Assembly: GCA_918807975.1 (NCBI GenBank)
Contig: OU964932.1
Location: 11,315,501-11,379,500 of the forward strand
DNA from: Aplidium turbinatum
Taxonomy: Eukaryota; Chordata; Ascidiacea; Aplousobranchia; Polyclinidae
Length of the DNA: 64,000 nucleotides
Reading direction: 5' to 3'
The translations under genes and the position numbers were made by a program. Positions 30,801 through 41,100 of this stretch are shown in pieces. How positions within the stretch are numbered: position 1 is the first letter of the stretch; each line of letters opens with the position of its first letter. The notes beneath the pieces are model-generated. The model was not told where the DNA came from. It did no database searches and saw only the letters and a list, made by a program, of their open reading frames with translations.

Positions 30801-32153
30801 CATCGTTCGTGAAATAAGGTGGCTTTCAAAAGTTAAAGCTGTAAAATGGCTAGCCAATTAACGTTGAAAACCGAAATCGTGATTTTTCCAACAGACTAAA
30901 ATTCCGTCTTGATTGATTGATTGAATCTTTATCCTCGGACTGGGAAAGCTTCTTGCAGGGCTTAATCCTGGCAGTTTCGCATACTTGTAGAGGCTTTGAA
31001 TCACTGACGCAGGCCCAGTCACCGAGGTTGACAGAGTGAAGTTTCCGATTGTTGAAGTCTTGTTGCTAGGGAATTATTCCATCCATTACTTGTAGATGCC
31101 GCTGAATGAAGAGCAGTCTTTAACGTACGTTGCTCAAGCGCACACCCCGAGAGTCGAACCAGCGCCGCTTGATCTTGAATCTTCTTCGTTCCAGAAGTCA
31201 CGCGCTAACCAACTGAGCTATTGGTCCACCATTTTCACAATGACATCTAGCTTTTGGAATTATGTCAAATGTCAGATTTGCTTGAAGAACTAAACGAATT
31301 TAATTTGTCCTTCCTAGGAGAAAACATCAATAGTTTGCATTGAAATCTAAAATTGGTGTCTTCATCAAAAAATTGAACATCTGGAAACCAAAATTCAAAC
31401 TGATTTATCTGAGATGTTCTCACTTCGCCTACCGTTCCAACCTAAACAACATTGAAACCGCCTTGAGACCTGCATTAACAAACACTGAGCCAGGGCTGGA
31501 CTTGCTTTGTAGCAGAAGGCAGTCACACCCATCACACTGAATAAATGTGTTTGCTTTTTCGTTTTGTTTTCAGTAGGCTGCCCATAGGCTTCGTTGTTAT
31601 GGTCAGAAATAAATATAAATAAACTGAACTGAGTGCCGGTAAATTGTTTTTGGTTTTCGTTAGATTTAAGCTTTTCAATAAATATCACAAATGTATATTT
31701 CGCACTCTTCGTGGTTTTAATCGTAAGGGGCCGCAAAAAATTTTGGGAAATTGAAAGGGGTCGCGAGCAAAAAAGTTTGGGAAGCCCTGTTCTAATGCAA
31801 AGACACCAGAGCATAGGTGTGACATCAAGTGCAAGATTTAATCTTGACAGCTCAAAGCCTGTCTATTAGCTTGTCACTACTTGTTATCTTCACTGACCAT
31901 TGTAAAGAAAAACCTTGATAGTCTGTTGAGCTTGCACACTACAGCGCATTTATTTTACATTTTTAAATAATCCATTTGATTGAAACCAGCTAATTTTGTT
32001 TTTCAGGCTTATGTGTTGCTTGGTCAGTTTTTGCTTTTGAGAAAAGATGAAGATCTTTTTATTGATTGGTTTAAAGACGAAGTGAAGGCGAACAAGAAGC
32101 AAGCTGGGGATGCGTACAGTTGTCTCAAGCAATGGTGTGATGCGTTTTTGTAA
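24833..32153 (+). CDS. BANF1: Barrier-to-autointegration factor (BAF), two coding exons
   Basis: Coding exons are 24833-24958 and 32007-32153 (126 + 147 nt), giving 90 residues against 89 in human BAF. The start [20 protein letters not shown] and the end [14 protein letters not shown] align along the whole family. BAF is a small dimeric protein that bridges double-stranded DNA and binds LEM-domain proteins and lamin, organising chromatin at the nuclear envelope; it also limits autointegration of foreign DNA. The helix-hairpin-helix DNA-binding motif [11 protein letters not shown] is at residues 25-35, and [16 protein letters not shown] begins exon 2. The intron is phase 0 and uses a GC donor (GACAAG|GCAAGT) with acceptor TTTTTCAG|GCT. 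The 7,048-bp intron holds several transposons. No frameshift or stop; it looks functional. The poly(A) site was not located. Confidence 0.95.
24953..24965 (+). promoter_or_regulatory. GC-type 5' splice site of the BANF1 intron
   Basis: GACAAG|GCAAGT. Only this GC donor keeps phase 0 with the exon-2 acceptor at 32006/32007 and gives the family sequence GFDK-AYVLLGQ. The nearby GT (GCAA|GTACC) would shift the frame. AG|GCAAGT is the known consensus for the rare GC-AG intron class spliced by the major spliceosome. Confidence 0.9.
24959..25780 (+). other. BANF1 intron, first part, nothing recognised
   Basis: Unique-looking AT-rich intron sequence with no repeat ends or exons identified before the split SINE. 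Confidence 0.4.
26656..27437 (+). pseudogene. Pogo-like transposase, C-terminal part, broken
   Basis: Starts within [20 protein letters not shown], the well-known GF..AGIYP.NP..F segment after the DDE domain of pogo/Tigger-type transposases. A serine-rich linker follows, then, after a stop and frame changes, a Lys-rich segment ([20 protein letters not shown]) and a PHD-like zinc-binding end ([20 protein letters not shown], then AHESC and YYCDNC). DNA-binding and DDE domains are missing upstream. It is a dead remnant inside the BANF1 intron. Confidence 0.8.
27682..27931 (-). repeat. tRNA-derived SINE, family 4
   Basis: On the minus strand the head is GGGTGGCCGAGTGGTTTCGC (A box) with a B box in GATCGATTCC, then a body ending in an ATTATTATT-type tail at about 27682-27694. 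The tRNA-like head resembles a Ser/Leu tRNA but lacks a fitting acceptor stem. It sits inside the pogo remnant. Confidence 0.7.
28271..29677 (+). other. BANF1 intron, third part; one unexplained 98-codon frame
   Basis: No repeat ends recognised. An open frame at 29134-29430 (+) reads [20 protein letters not shown], then [20 protein letters not shown] and [20 protein letters not shown]. It matches no family I know, and I see no splice sites that would tie it to BANF1. It may be chance or a worn transposon piece. Confidence 0.35.
29678..30322. mobile_element. Pogo/Tigger-type MITE, TA-flanked
   Basis: The ends CAGTAGAATTCGCCTATAAC and (opposite strand) CAGTAGAATTCGCCTATTAC are flanked by TA (29676-29677, 30323-30324). 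CAGTAGAA at the tip with a TA duplication is a hallmark of Tigger/pogo MITEs. The words GACGTTATA and CGAATTGACG are repeated inside. It has no transposase. Confidence 0.85.
30565..31794 (+). mobile_element. hAT remnant with GGGGTCGCGACCCC subterminal repeats
   Basis: The left end AAACTGGGGGTCGCGACCCC and right end (opposite strand) CAGGGCTTCCCAAACTTTTT match the hAT end CAGGGGTTCCCAAACTG..GGTCGCGACC. Fragments such as [18 protein letters not shown] (about 31270-31325) and a following [13 protein letters not shown] segment are eroded transposase of the ZBED5/FAM200 group, the same group as 6257-8345. A SINE (30911-31230) interrupts the left half. Confidence 0.7.
30911..31230 (-). repeat. tRNA-derived SINE, family 3, full-length copy
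   Basis: Minus strand: GGTGGACCAATAGCTCAGTT (head with A box TAGCTCAGTTGGTTAGCGCG), B box GGTTCGACTCT, body through CACTGACGCAGGCC-type blocks to CCGAGGATAAAGATTCAATC and an AATCAATCAA tail. The best-preserved of three copies in the window. Confidence 0.85.
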
Positions 32154-33550
32154 GATCAGTTGTATTATTGGACTGTTTTATCGCAGCCATGAAAGTCAAA
32201 TGCATGAGAAATATCTCAATGATAAATTATCAAGTCCATTTCTTTCAAACATTTTTTGACATCACCATACTCTAAGAAGATTCTTTACACAAGGTATACT
32301 AGAGTTTAGTATATCTTGTGTTAAGATTTTTCTGTGTACTGTTAGCCAAGTGTGTTTCCTGTATCACAAATATTTTGTGGCCTATTTACACACTCTTTGA
32401 ATTTACATGGTGTGCGTGCCTTTGGCAAAACTATGGTCACAGTAATGGTCAAATGCGCAGTTGGGTAATTTTGCGTTTCGAAATTGTGTCATGGAAATTT
32501 TCTTTTAGATTTCACCTATTTTGTTTAAAGTGTCTTGTCAATACAAGTGTAAAAATACGTGATAGCTAATTAAATGTGATTTATCTGTTCCGCAGGTATT
32601 ACAAACATCACACCAAGACCATTTTCTTTTATATCTTTCGATCATTTGAACACCTTTACACAACTTTTAAACTTACGTCAAATCTTGCTCTATCGTGGTC
32701 GTTTGATTGGAACTGATTAATCGATTTTTTTTTGTGATAGTTTACAAATGCGTCGAATACTGTATGTGCACATTTCACTGTTGTCCGAAATGTTGGTTCA
32801 AGCTAATTTGTGAGTATGCTGTATGCCTACTGCCTAGCCTATATCCGAACAGGAAATATGACACCTCCGCTCAGGCAACTTTTCCCTTTTAATGAATTAG
32901 TTGGCTACGCAATTAGGCCCACCCTTAAAAAAACATTACTGAAACTGCCTACAAGATTTAGTGAAGAAAATACTTTTCTATCGTTTTGTTACTACAGTAT
33001 TCATATTTCTAAAATAAGTTTAGTTAATTTGATGTTATTTCTAAAATGAATTACTGTACTCCTAAACCATCCACAGTCGTCCTTTGTTAGCTTTCAAATT
33101 AGCACAACAACATTTTTCGTTTCTTGTCAGCATCTAAATTGTCTTGTTACATGTTTTATAAGCGTTATGAATGAATGACGGACCTTGTGATCACTAGAAT
33201 GTAAGAGAAGTTTTTACTACAAAGAGCTATTGACAACATCTTAATGCCATGAAAGAGCGTAAATCACTGCTTCCGCAGTTTTCGTGTTTTTACTGCCTGA
33301 TTGAATATGGTGAACACTTTTAATGTCTTGTTTATTTTCAACAAAAAGTTTCTTTTTCCGCGATGTGGGTTGTCTCAAGTTTGTATTTTATGCCATTCAG
33401 TTATAGTGAATTCCAGGAATAGAAACGTTTTTTTGCAATGGGATTGAAACCTGCGCAAGAAACGCATTTGAATTGATATTGACAGATGGCTTTGAACGGT
33501 AGTGATAAAAATTATAAAATTTACAATTAAAAATGGCACGAAACTTCGTT
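32154..33550. other. BANF1 3' flank, nothing further recognised
   Basis: Contains the BANF1 3' UTR, but no AATAAA lies close after the stop. A near-palindrome at about 32290-32325 (ACACAAGGTATACTAGAGTT / AGTATATCTTGTGT) is the only local structure. No exon seen. Confidence 0.4.
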
Positions 33551-34166
33551 GGGTTTTTGAATCGTTATCCTCGGACTGACAAAGCCTTGATAGGTTATTC
33601 TTGGTAGTTTTGCATACTTGTGTTTGTGTAGAAGCTTTTGACGCATGGCTGGTTACCGAGATTGACATAATGAAGTTTTTCCGATTGTTGAAGTGTTGTT
33701 GCCAGACTCTAGGTTTTTTTTTTCAGTCATTTATCGGTCATTGACCGATTTTTTAGCAAAATGTCCGAAAAAAATATAGTCAATTCGGTCAAAATGTCCG
33801 AAAAAATATAAAGCTCACTGCTTGCAATTTGAGCACTTTGGCAAGGTTGGCAGTAGTACTATTTTTGGTGCTTACGTACCACAAATAGGAAAATCTCCAT
33901 GGCCATTCCAGTGTAAACACTGCACTGAGGAGACCGGAAGGTCGAAACGGTGTGCACGGTCTGCAGTTAGTCAATTGACTATATATGACCAAAAATGACC
34001 GAATTTTTTCAAGTCATTTCGGACAAATGACCGAAAAGTCTCAGCAAAAAAAAAACCAGTTGCCAGGAAAGTATTCCATCCATTTGAGGTTCATTAGGTT
34101 AGTCAAACGCGCACATCATGAAAGTCTAACCAGCGCTGTTTGATGTTGAAGCTTCTTCATTTACGA
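33551..34166 (-). repeat. SINE family 3 copy split by a MITE, 5'-truncated
   Basis: Matches 30911-31230 from the CCGAGGATAA end (near 33560) to GAAGAAGCTTCAAC (about 34140-34155), but the A-box head is lost. A 353-bp MITE sits in the middle. Confidence 0.75.
33706..34058. mobile_element. 353-bp MITE in SINE, perfect 8-bp duplication
   Basis: Flanked by GTTGCCAG (33698-33705 and 34059-34066). The ends carry GGTTTTTTTTTT and, on the opposite strand, GGTTTTTTTTTTGCTGAG, followed by TTCGGTCATT words. Multiple GACCGA/TCGGTC repeats occur inside (about 33733-33800 and 33985-34035), giving a long imperfect foldback. Probably a hAT-type MITE. Confidence 0.8.
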
Positions 34167-34264
34167 AACTTAAATCAATCAATCATTTTATTTTTCGTCA
34201 TTAACGCGTCCGGGACGAAAAAGATACTAACTACAAGAATCTATATAAACCTACCAGCACGTTA

Positions 34265-34536
34265 GGGAACGTTCAAATATTACGTAACGCCTTCGAGGGG
34301 GAGGGGGGGTTTATGTAAAGCCTTACGTTAGCGTCACATCGGTTGGGAGGGGGTTCAAGCAAAACGTTACGTGACGCTTTCGAGTACGGAATGGTGTTTT
34401 TTTGTGCTGAATTCGTAGTGAAAAAGCGTTACATGGGGGAGGGGGGATTAAAAAAAGCGTTACGTTGGCGTTACATGGGGGAGGGGGGGGAGTCAAAAAT
34501 TCGGAAAAAAGCGTTACGTAATATTTGAACGTTCCC
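34265..34536. mobile_element. Harbinger-like palindromic MITE, copy 2 (TTA duplication)
   Basis: Same family as 14744-15013, also flanked by TTA (34262-34264, 34537-34539). Tips and tails are identical over GGGAACGTTCAAATATTACG, and the interior shares AACGTAACGC words, GGGGGAGG runs and the block around GAATTCGTAGT. It is about 272 bp. The two copies lie in opposite orientation. Confidence 0.85.
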
Positions 34537-35610
34537 TTAACGAACGGGAAAAGGTGACAAAACCTTGAAAGGTTTAAAACGTGCCTGAATGAAAAATTAT
34601 GTAGTAGGCTATATATTAGTAGTTAGCACGGCCACAAAAGCCAAAAAAACAAATAGCAAAAAACAAAAACAGAGAGAAGCACACATGTAGTAATGCATGA
34701 CAGCCTAATGAAAAGTGTTGTGGATTGAATTTGCCAGTTCCAATATTGATGTGGATGAGCAGTCATAATAATAGGATGGAGAAAGAAAACCGGACATAAA
34801 AGAAACCCATCCTCAGGCAAAAGCCCGTTTCAATGTGGCCCAGGAGAGCAGGTGTTGAGCTCTTTCTATGGTTAGACTGCACATCACACAGTAGCCTAAG
34901 ACGATTGAGGTTTGATATCCAATTTAACCCTTATCCTGTAATTACGGGCCTTGAAGGCGCGGTGAGAGAGAAAATTCTTTTAATTTTTTTCTTTTTTGGT
35001 TTTTAGAGCTGTTGCTCTAGAAATGCCTAAAATAGTGTCGTTTGCAAAACTTAAAACCGGAATGTAAGGATTAATAAGTCCAAAAAAAATTTGTTGGCTA
35101 AAAACAAAAGTACACCTCAACTTGCAATTTAGGGCCTCGGAGGCCCGGTTGTAGTTTAGAGTAAACTTTAGATTACCGGTATAATCTAAATTATAATAGA
35201 ATTAAGAAGTGGTAGGCATACACCAGCGAGGTGGTGTTCGCCCATTTTAAAGTACCTGAGTCAGTAATTCTAGAACTGGCCTGTGTTGACTTTGATTTGG
35301 GTACAAACATCGGTCTTGCGTAGCGTGAAGTGTCGACCTAAGATTGGTGACCTTGCCATATCTGAGCTGTGTCGTTCTGTGTTCTGCAGCGGCTGTTTGG
35401 AGAGTTTCACTATCCCAACCTGAGTATAGCTCCAATTGGGGTTTCAGGGTGGGATTGGGGAATGATTTGGATGTCGGGGGGGGGGGGCTCTCTTGAGTGT
35501 GGAGCTCATTTATCTTGGGTTAGGGTTGTGTTTGTCCATCATTCACATTACGTTTTTTTCATTTTGTTTCCGTATATATTAATTCCGTATATATACATAA
35601 TTTGTAGGCT

Positions 35611-36009
35611 ATAACGATCAATGCATCCTTCCAGCCGCTACATATGGTGCAGAAACTTGGAACCTTACAAAGAAATTAACTCTTAAACTAACAACTATGC
35701 AGAGAGCACATGAACGAATCATGATGGGTTTAACATGGCGAGATAAAAAGACTGCCGAATGGATCAGAAATCAAACGAAATCACGAGATATATTAAGCAC
35801 AATCAAGAAACTAAAATGGTCCTGGGCAGGTCACATAGCAAGATATCAGAACAATAGATGGACTAAAAAATTAACAACATGGACAAACAATGCAATACAA
35901 CCAATTGGTAGGCTACCAACTAGCACATAATCATGTAAATTGGCATTAAAAGGGGAAGGCTTACGCTCTACAGTGGGCTCTCACAGGCTAAAAATGATGA
36001 TGATGATAT
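35611..36009 (+). mobile_element. RTE-like LINE 3' fragment
   Basis: Encodes the tail of a LINE reverse-transcriptase protein: ILPAATYGAETWNLTKK, TMQRAHERIMMGLTWRDKKT, AEWIRNQTK, then LKWSWAGHIARYQNNRWTKK and TTWTN. This matches the end of RTE-type LINE proteins (RAMER..LGIT.RDR...WAGH.AR..D.RW). It ends in an ATGATGATGAT tail. 5'-truncated; a different family from 21966-22457 (WYGHV type). Confidence 0.85.
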
Positions 36010-36335
36010 GTTAATTCATTTACATAGATAGTAGTAGACAAAACGTTAAATTTCAGTAACATATATTGGGCTGTAGATTCATTGCTTTATATGCCATGAA
36101 ACAAACATTTACTGTTTAGTTTTACAAAGATTTAAAACTGTCAACATTGAAGTGATTACTGGTAATGCTTACTGAGTATTCTATTGGCGTGCCCATAACC
36201 TATTTCAATTATATCACTAAGTTATGACTGTATTACAATAGTTGCTTAATACCTGTGTTTTTTATATAACTATAATTGCTTGATTTTGACACTGGGTAGG
36301 CTGAAAATGTAGTTTTTTGTTGTTAATTATTGCAG

Positions 36336-36532
36336 GGATGAAACCAGTTTCAAAAAAATTGGGGGAAAAAAGGAAAATCTGGAGTCACCCCACGAAAATA
36401 TTTTTGAAACGGTAGAGTTACATTGAATTTAGCACATTCTGTGGCAATTTTGAGATCGCAATTTTTTGGAGGGCAAAATAAATTTTTAGGGGGGCAGTTC
36501 CTCCCCTGGGAAACCCTGTTGCTACATCCGTG
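36336..36532. mobile_element. Small hAT-like MITE inside the piggyBac-like element
   Basis: The ends CAGGGATGAAACC and (opposite strand) CACGGATGTAGCA are flanked by AATTATTG and CATTATAG, 6 of 8 matching. C- and G-runs occur inside. Tentative. Confidence 0.45.
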
Positions 36533-36698
36533 CATTATAGGCAACTTTGGCCTACAATCATTTTCTGAAAACGAATACAGCCGATGTAATGAATTGAGAT
36601 ACGATTGACTTACTTTTTCATATTATGTTAGTATTGGGCCTAAGAGGCCCGTAATCGCTGTTTCTGTTACAGAACAGTAATTACAGGATAAGGGTTAA

Positions 36699-38141
36699 GT
36701 TATTGTTTCTTGTCCTGGTGGGTGATGGACTTTGGTGACTTTGCGCTTAACTAACCTAATGAACCTCTAAGAAATTATAAATAGCCTACACACTTCTTGC
36801 AGTCATGCAAAGACATTTGGCAATGTGCTTTTGCCTTGATTTTGTAGTTTGGTTGGCTTATCAGACAACAACACTGGTGAAGCATAAATTCAGTGAATAG
36901 CAGTACATTTTAATCTCAATAAATGGCAGACGATTGGCTGTAATCCATCATAACTTAGGCCTACAACGAATGGCACTGAGAAAATAGGCACTATTTGTTG
37001 AACGTCACTTTAACATTGAATTGACATATCAACAACATGTTAACTACGTAAAAATGGAATCTTGTCTCAGGCAGCATGGCTTCGCACAAACAGGAGTTAC
37101 AATATCAACTCATTGGAATCTGCAAAAAGATCAAAACGAAAAGCTGTTAGACTACTAGATCCATAATCTATTCTAGTTACCTAAGAAAGTCCATATAAGC
37201 AAAACTAAAATACGTAGACAGCTCATTTTTTGGAGAATAGTGGTCCATTGTTCAGTTGTTCACCAATGTTTAAAACTACAAGAGAAGCAGAAATTGTCTA
37301 AGAACACCTAAACTTCACCACATTTTAGTAGACAAGTTTTATAACAAAGTTCTGAGAAAAGCGTTTCAACCTCTTTGCCGCAGAGAGTGTGGTGTGAAAG
37401 TTTTAAATTCCTTGTGTGGAATATTTATTCAAGTAGTTTTAAAAGATAGTGAACAAAGGTATTAATTTTATTTGCAATTTTTTCAAAAATGCAAATGTCC
37501 GTTTTGCCCGCCTTTCCCTACTTGCCGCGTGGTCTGACGACCGACCTATTTCTTGTAGCGATTTCAATTTAAGTAAATCTGAATAGCCTAGAGTGGCTGC
37601 GAATGCAAGCCAGCTTCATAGCTTACATTAATTCGATTTTAAAAATTCTTATGATAATTTCAAGTAAAATAAGTTGTAGGCTTATTCTTTTTGCGGTCTA
37701 AGCCGAATATGCACATTTGGCCCGACAGTATGAAAGGTTGCACACCCCAGTCTTACAGCATGATTGTAGATGATTGTAGACTCAATGATTGTAGACTAAA
37801 TATATAATGTATATCTTGCTGATGCGTTGTGTGCTAACGGGCTATTGACCTAACACACAGTGTCTCATAACACTTCTTATAGCCTAACATTAGCTGCTGA
37901 AACCGCTAGCCTAAATGGACCTGCCTCTGCAAAAAATTCGATCTCCTGTTATAGTAGTTTCTACAAGTAGACTATAATCACTGAGAAGGAATAATAAAAT
38001 TAATGATTCCAACAATCCAACATCTTCGCACGAAAAAGCGACGGTGATCGTAGAGTTGTAGAAATGTCACGGCAGTGAAAGAACATGAGATTTAGAGTTA
38101 ATAGTCTGTCGATTATGTAGATTATTGAATTTAAACTTCTC
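36699..38141. other. Intergenic with a hAT end fragment at about 37715-37753
   Basis: CGACAGTATGAAAGGTTGCA followed by CACCCCAG near 37720-37750 is, on the opposite strand, CTGGGGTGTGCAACCTTTC, a SPIN-type hAT tip; no partner end found. A 15-mer TGATTGTAGATGATT-like phrase is repeated at about 37762-37800. The 3' UTR of the minus-strand gene should lie at the right side; no clear poly(A) signal. Confidence 0.4.
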
Positions 38142-41100
38142 TTAACAGGTAGATGCGACAGGCTCATTCTTGAGAGCCACTTCAAAACGTGGGGCTAACG
38201 AAAACGAAAGGGTTAACACGTTAATAACCCACTTCACTGGTGATAAAATTGACTAATGAAGTGTGATATTGGTATCGTAAAGGCAACAAGCAACTTTTGT
38301 GTTAATAACATTCACTTACAGCTTATTGAAAAATGTCGCCTTTCTTTATGAACGGGCTCATCAACTTTCCACAAGCACCTTTCTTCAATTACCTTGTTTC
38401 TGTTAGGATCGAAGACAGTGCTTTTGAAATTGTCCTGGAAATAAAAGTAAGCAAAAATAGATTAGATAATAAACTTGACATTAACTGACACGGTTAGATA
38501 TGAATAGTCTAGAGCAGGGGTCACCAAACTTTTTTCTCTGAGGGCCGGATTGCTGCGAGATTAACAGCTGCAGGTAGGATGCAAATTGCGAAAAGATATA
38601 CAACTATTTAGAATCTCCATTGACTCGAATTGAGCACAATAAATAACAAAGTCAGCGGTGGAATAGCAAAGTTGTGACGAAAATCGAAAGGTTGCTGGAA
38701 AAGTTATCTCCTGCTGTGATACACTACAGGGCATCGTGCTCTTGAAAAAAAAAAAACATTACATCTTTCCAAATTTGGCCTAGGCTATCTCCATTTGTGG
38801 TGGCCTAATGATAAAAATAAAACACCAACATATAGCCTAGGCTCAGGCTGCCTGGTGGAAAAATGTACAAATTCAACATACAACAACGAACTATAAGAAC
38901 GAACAATTTTAACAAAGAAGTCTCTATTACACAAAAAGGCAAAGCCAAAGACGGTTGCTAATGCCAAGGGAAGCACATGTACAGAATTTATAACATTGTC
39001 TGGCAGTTTGTCTATTATAGAAAACGTATTATTACAAAAACAACTCTTATTTTAGTTTTAAAATCTATAATAATTTGTAGAACTTGAAATAATTTGTGAT
39101 AGGCATAGGCAACTAATATTGCTATTTGACAGAATTGTTTCATAAGAAGAAACAATATGAAAAAATCATTAGCAGGTTGCGTGTAGCTCAACAGCAACGT
39201 CAGTCCTTTACAAAAAGTTTGGTAACTTTTTTCCTCAACAGTAATGTTGTAGTGCAGCTGTTATTTTCGCAGTACGTGGCAGGCCGGATGAAATCAGTTC
39301 ATGGGCCGGTTCCGGCCCGCAGTTTGGTGACCCCTGGTCTAGCGCAAGCGTATGGGAAGTAGGGAATGATGCCCCTGTTGGAGAAACCCATTGCACGTGT
39401 ACAGCGTCTGAAAGCAAAATTTTAACACGTCATTAACAGATTTTTAAATTTCTGATCTTAATTTTTAACCACAGCATTAGTTAAAAAATTCCAATAAAAA
39501 GCTAGTCTGATAGATTCTCATCTGGCAGTTTAATTTTGCATAAAAGTGTAGGTGTAGCTTATCACTTTTATTTTGGTGATCTTGAATAAAAATCACTTTT
39601 TGTGTGATCTTGAAGAACAATAAGATCAAGATCATTTTAAATACAAAAATCTTTAAATGGATACAATTAAATTGTAAAAGTGAAGTATGAAAAGCTCAAT
39701 GGGCATCCTATCCAACGTTCAATATGAGGAAGGAACATAGCCTAATGATGATGATTGCAAATAATTCTATTCATAGGCGTCATTTCAGGGGTGCGAAGGG
39801 TGCTTGAGCACCCCAAAATGAAGATCTGAGGTAACAACATAAATGTGAGAGCACCCCTGGGTCCTGGTTTGCATAGAAAATACACCGATTCAAATAGAAA
39901 TTTGCATTGCTAAATAACGTTTTTTTTTCTTTCTTGAAAGTCGTTTCACCAAAGCGCAATATTTTCAGTGTTTTACATTTGTGTGTGGCACGCAGCGCCA
40001 CACATACCAAGGGCAGACATGATTGTACTATTGCGTAACAATTAAGCACAAACACGCGCACTGCGTCAAAAAGTGCCGTTCGAGAGAAAACAATTTGTCT
40101 GGCTCGAAGAAAATTGCTGTTTTGTACTCAAACGTCTACAAAAACATTCTGCAAACGGCGTCAGATCCAATCGTTAGCCGTTTCCCTTCTTTATCATACC
40201 GAATGGCAGACTTGCTACGAGAGCTGCTAGAGAATCCCACAATGAAAGAAGCTGATGTTACAAAAGTAAGCAAATTTTATGATGGTGACTGGGAACGCAA
40301 GGATTTGCTGCGTGAACGCAAACAGTGGTTCGCTTGTTGCAAACGTGACGGTGATGTTGTGACAGTGAATATGCTACGTCAGAAATTCATTGCACAGCCG
40401 TCAATGGTCGATATAATGCCAAATATATATGCAGCTTTGGTAACTTACATTGTTATGCCGACTTCTTCCTGTGAAGCCGAACGTTCCTTTTCGTTATTAC
40501 GACGCTTGAAGACCTACCTTTGCAGCACTCAAACGCAACAACGACTGAACAATTTGGCCGTTATAGGTAGTCATCGCGAATTGGAGGAGAAATTAAACAT
40601 GGAAGAACTTGTCACAGAGTTTGTTTCCAAGACAACGACCCGCAGAAACAAATTTGGATGTGATTAATTTATAGCAAGCCACATTATAAGGCAGACGTGA
40701 ACAAATTAAAGTCGAATATATTTCAATATTCAATGTAAGATCACTTTCGCCTCGCATGTAATACTTGTTTTCATTTCTATCTGATCGTTTGACATACCGC
40801 TGCAGTCTATTCGATTACACATACGACAAAATTATCTTTTATGTTGATTCGACGTTTCATGACGTAGGCTAAACATGGTTGAATTTACTATTAGATTGAG
40901 TCATTTGTTTTAACATTTTCCATCGGTCAGGTTTTCAATTGATTAGCCTATATTGACAATTTTCATAAGATAACTTAGAGCACCCCTAATTTCGACAAAT
41001 TTAAAAAAAAAATTACGCCAATGATTCTATTTAATTGATCGGTGCAAAAGCCATCAAAATGATCTTGCCAATTGCATCTTTATGACACTGAAAAAAGATT

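Larger units (their letters stand above)
34928..36694. mobile_element. piggyBac-like non-autonomous element, TTAA-flanked
   Basis: The ends CCCTTATCCTGTAATTACGG and (opposite strand) CCCTTATCCTGTAATTACTG are directly flanked by TTAA (34924-34927, 36695-36698). A TTAA duplication plus a CCCT tip is diagnostic of the piggyBac superfamily. A palindromic motif GGGCCT..GAGGCCCG recurs near 34945, 35131 and 36640. No piggyBac transposase is seen. It carries a LINE fragment (35611-36009) and a small hAT-like insert (36336-36532). Confidence 0.85.
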
